A stretch of 64,000 nucleotides of DNA from Certhia americana. Lineage: Eukaryota; Chordata; Aves; Passeriformes; Certhiidae. Position numbers and translations under genes: made by a program. A model generated the notes under the pieces. That model saw only the letters and a list, made by a program, of their open reading frames with translations, made no database searches and had not been told where the DNA came from. Below are positions 60,346-64,000 of the stretch, piece after piece (position 1 is the stretch's first letter; each line of letters starts with the position of its first letter). Where the stretch lies: positions 94,816,545 through 94,880,544 of the forward strand of contig CM031857.1 in NCBI GenBank assembly GCA_018697195.1, given 5' to 3'.

Positions 60346-61439
60346 TTTATGACCTTGTCTTCTATTTACTTCTTATAAATAGAAAATTGCATAGGTGATT
60401 CATTAGAATTTCTAAAGCAGTATCTATCTCTATATTATTTCCCTAAGACATCAATTTCATTTCCCTTAGGCAGGGTATATCAAAGTCACGCATTCTGAGT
60501 ACTGACTTTGGAAAAAAAATTAAAATGTGGAAAGGGTAAAATGTCACCAATTTAGAACTTCTGTGGTGACTGGTCTTTTTATGCTTCTAAATGAAATTTC
60601 TCTTCATTGAGATGACATACATCTGTCTCCAGATATGAGAATTTTAATATATTCTTCTTTTAGGTACCATCTTTTGGCAGATACCAAGATGCAGGCAATT
60701 TGTCCTTGATGATTCAGCTATATAGCTAACTGATTACCAGACTGAGATACTTTGTTGGGTGATTTCCTTCCTCTTATGATCTTTGCAAATTATTGCAGAT
60801 TCAAGTTATTAAAATAAAATGAAGACCCTCTCTGCAATAAGAGAAGATATTGCATTTTAAGGAAAACAATCTGAAGGTGAAAACTGGATACCTTAAATTG
60901 AAAGGCCAAACCCTTACTGATTTAAACAGCAGGAGGATTTCATCATTAATGTTAGAAAAATTTGTCCCACAGGTTATTGAATATATTGCATGCAGTTTTG
61001 AAGAAGAAATAGTAGTTCAAGGTCTGTGTTATTTTAGCAGGTATGCACAATGGATTTTCATCTTCCCCATAAAGTTTCTCTTTCAGACGATGTATTTGAA
61101 GTAAATCTCTGGAATATTTTCTCATAAGTGTTGTCCATGTACATATCATCTAAGAAAGTCATAAGGGAGGCAAAGTTTTTTAATAAAAAACATTGCTTAT
61201 GAAGAGAAATTATTATGAAATAACTTTTTTTTTTTTTTTTTTTTTTTTAGATTTTTAAAGGTGCCTAAGAGATAAAGCATATTGAAAACTTACTGATACT
61301 GAAAAGTCGAAGTCCAGCCAGATTTTATTCTCTCTTATCAGTCACAGGCATGACTAGCTGGCTTCAGTAGGCTCTATAAATGTCTCAGTAAAATTAACTT
61401 GCATTTCAATTGAACCTTGACTAGAATCACAGGAAAAAA
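60346..61439. other. Intron sequence with a poly-T run
   Basis: AT-rich unique DNA; a run of about 24 T lies at 61226-61249. Nothing else was recognised. Confidence 0.6.
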
Positions 61440-61700
61440 CACAGGTATATGTTGGGAGAGGAGCAGCTGGAGAGCAGCCCTGAAGAAAGGGATCTAGGAA
61501 TGCTTGTCAGCAGCAGGCTCAGCAGGAGTCAGCAGGGTGTATGGGCAGCCAAGAGGGCAAACCCTGTCCTGGGGTGCATCACCAGCTGCTCAAACCAGTT
61601 ATCCTGCCTTATTCAGCCTTACCTTGAGTACAGTTCTAAGCCCTGTAATTTAAGAAGAATGTGAAGGTCCTTCAATCCATCCAGAGGACAGCATCAAAGC
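61440..61700 (+). mobile_element. CR1 LINE fragment (internal, no tail)
   Basis: On plus it carries CR1 blocks in order: GAGGAGCAGCTGGAGAGCAG, GAAAGGGATCTAGGAATGCT, GGGCAGCCAAGAGGGCAAAC, CCTGTCCTGGGGTGCATCAC and ATCCATCCAGAGGACAGCA. It corresponds to a region about 5' of the copy at 59693, and the two do not form one continuous element in this order. Old and diverged, with both ends lost. Confidence 0.85.
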
Positions 61701-64000
61701 TGGTGTTAGGGCTCAAATGCACAAGAGACAAGTTTTTTCACAAAAGCCCTCTTCTTCTTTCCTCACAAAATAACCAAATAATTTAAATTCTGCCATTCTG
61801 AAAAGCAGCAGAAACTTCCATGCACCAAGATAAGTGACTGAAATATTCTTTCTTTAAAACTGGATTTACAGCATTTGAAAATTAAGATAAGAGCTTTTCA
61901 GACAGAAACAATCTTGAGTTTAGTATTGTAGAGACCATGTGTATGTATATAAGCAGATACAAATTGCCATGAGCTCCTGGCTGTGGCTATATAGGAAAAA
62001 GCAATTATTCTCCTGTCATTCTACTGCAATAAAAAAAAGATCTTTTTTTTTTTGTCACTCTGTAATCCACATTAGCAGAAAAGAGAAATCTTTTTCTTCT
62101 TTGAGAATTCATCAGTTGAAGCAATGTAATTTCTCCTGAGAGCAAGGGAAATGTAAAGATGAAATTAGGACCTTATGAGTCACAGCTTTTTCTCTATTCC
62201 ATTTTGGGAGTACAACATCTGTAAGCTACCCTTTATTCAAGGATATTCAGAATTGAATTCCTTGTATTTTTATCAAGTAGTAATCCAAATCTTTGATTAA
62301 AAACAATTAAAAATCTAGGAAAGAATGTGTTTGATTCCTCCTACTTCCCACAGTAAAATAAAAATGACACACAGAAAGTGTGGGATTTTTTGGTGTTTTT
62401 TTGGTTTGTTTTTTTTTTTTGTTTGTTTGGTTTGTTTCTTCTCTGTCCAAGAAATAGGAATTCTTTTGATATTTTCTGGTAAAAGGAAAGCTATACAGAA
62501 GTTAAGGAGCTTTACAGTCAAATTTCCTAGAAGCTTATAGTAGCTAAGTCATCTATATCAAAAACATAAAGTTTTAATGGCAGAATTTATCCCTGAAAGA
62601 TTCTCAACAGAGGAAAATTTTCACTGATTATCTCTTGCTGGGGACTAATGCAATCCCACTGAAAGTATAACAGCATGAAATTTTCCTCATGATTAATTAG
62701 ACTCAACGTGGTACTTGGTTGTGTGTTAGACTGTCTCTGCAAATCAATGTATTATTTGTTACCTTCTTATTTGACTGAAATATCTTCTGATAGAAACTCA
62801 ACTAGTCATTACAGATGAGATTATAACAGAGACATAATGCAGTTAGGTACCTACTTACTACTAAAATGTATAAATATTTTCAAGGAGCACAAATATTTAC
62901 AATCAGACAACTTGTTTTACATGGAATATGAGTGAAATATGAAAAATCATACTTAAATTGTTTCAAAAAGAATCACACAGCTGAGTAAATGTTAAACATT
63001 GATTTAATATTTCTAGAAAAAATGAAAATATAAACTTGTTCATTATACTTACAGAAATTGTTTTAGTTTCTTTACATGTCTAAGATCTGACTTTATGCAA
63101 ATTAAGATTGTATGAGTGATGAAACTTAGGTATCTTTTATTCTTATCTCTAAAATTCTTCTGAAGTACAAGTATTTATTTTACCTTTTCACAGATCTCAA
63201 AGTGGGGGTACTTAGTTTTAGGAAACATATATAATACAATCCACAGATGGTAAGAAAATGGGGAGCAGAAAAATGGAAAATTCTTAAATCATTCTGTCTT
63301 TCTCATTTTTTCTACAGTAATTTTATTACTGTTAGGCTTTCTCCTAATCAATGTGAACTTTAAATGAACAAGTGCTATCACAGGAGACTTGGCACTAATG
63401 AAAGCCAAAAGAACATATTATTTTGCTGTCCTAAATGGAAACCATAATTTTCAATTAGAAAGCAGAAGTGAAAAGATGAAAATGGATGGCCTTTCTCAGC
63501 TGCTAACCCTCACTTGCAGATATCTATTGAAGAATGCACTTAACATCCATCACCAAAAAAGCTTTATTCATTCATTTAATATTCTCAGATATTTTACAGA
63601 GGCTTTTGGAGATATTAAAGCAAAAAAGTCCATCTGTTTTAAAATGGAAACTCCAAAACCACACTGGAAGCATGTTTTTAGCTCTTTATACTGGATATTC
63701 GTATACTGTGTGAATAGGTATTGTAAAGCAGTCAAGGTTCCTGGGTCATTCCCCTGTTTTATTACCTTTTCTACTAGGAGACCACCTTCAGGTTTCTTGT
63801 ACTACTGGAACCACACACACTGGAGATAGAGAAGGGCTTTTTGGAGGCACAAAGGGAACAGATATCTATATATCAAAATTTAAAATACAGAGTAATTCTG
63901 TACAGCAATTACACTATTGAAGATAAAGTTCAACATCTTGTAGTGTACTCAAGAATCTGGCCCATGGGATCATATACTGACTGCTTTATTTGATTACTCC
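61701..64000. other. Intron sequence to the window end; no gene recognised
   Basis: AT-rich unique DNA. It contains a TTTG/T-rich run at about 62390-62440. A 146-codon plus-strand frame at 63389-63829 has no recognisable motif and the composition of chance translation, so it is not called as a gene. Confidence 0.6.

Noticed and set aside
63389..63829. 146-codon plus-strand frame near the window end
   Set aside because: No recognised motif or splice context; AT-rich composition fits chance.

Overview
The window is nuclear DNA from a bird, most likely a songbird. Three findings point there. The only host gene is an intron-split neuroligin whose sequence is that of neuroligin-4. The interspersed repeats are CR1 LINE fragments, some with the CR1 3' tail, and LTRs that resemble songbird families as I remember them. 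No mammalian SINEs were seen. The species cannot be fixed from this sequence.

Layout. NLGN4 runs on the minus strand at the left. Its three 3'-most coding exons are at 14536-14721 (186 nt), 11744-12533 (790 nt) and 2477-3326 (850 nt including the stop), followed by the 3' UTR below 2477. All three have GT-AG borders with matching phases (1, then 2). They encode about 607 residues: the C-terminal three quarters of the extracellular esterase-like domain, the stalk, one transmembrane helix and the cytoplasmic tail ending in TTRV. The upstream exons (signal peptide and N-terminal fold) were not found, so 14722-64000 is read as upstream NLGN4 intron, by inference. The last coding intron contains a 400-N assembly gap (5070-5469) inside a purine/pyrimidine microsatellite.

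The upstream intron is AT-rich and mostly featureless, with transposon insertions. These are a candidate solo LTR (21089-21510); a CR1 piece (22150-22583, minus); a GC-rich retroviral block (25.1-31.5 kb) made of a 5'-truncated ERV-L-like provirus with its 3' LTR and then a second PPT-plus-LTR-like element; a candidate LTR (41697-42157); a rearranged CR1 piece (49817-50040, minus); a songbird-type solo LTR (57820-58390); and two CR1 pieces (59693-60345 and 61440-61700, plus). The provirus has gag, protease, reverse transcriptase, RNase H and integrase in one reading frame over about 4 kb, broken by four stop codons and no frameshift. It has no env, as expected for ERV-L, and is defective.

The observations most worth a second look are a 126-bp almost perfect palindrome at 45625-45750 (57/57 identical arms); the antisense orientation of every LTR-type element relative to NLGN4; the single-frame provirus; the unidentified GC-rich segment abutting its 3' LTR; and a diverged, unclassified pair of direct repeats near 33.3 and 35.0 kb. 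No undescribed protein-coding system was found.
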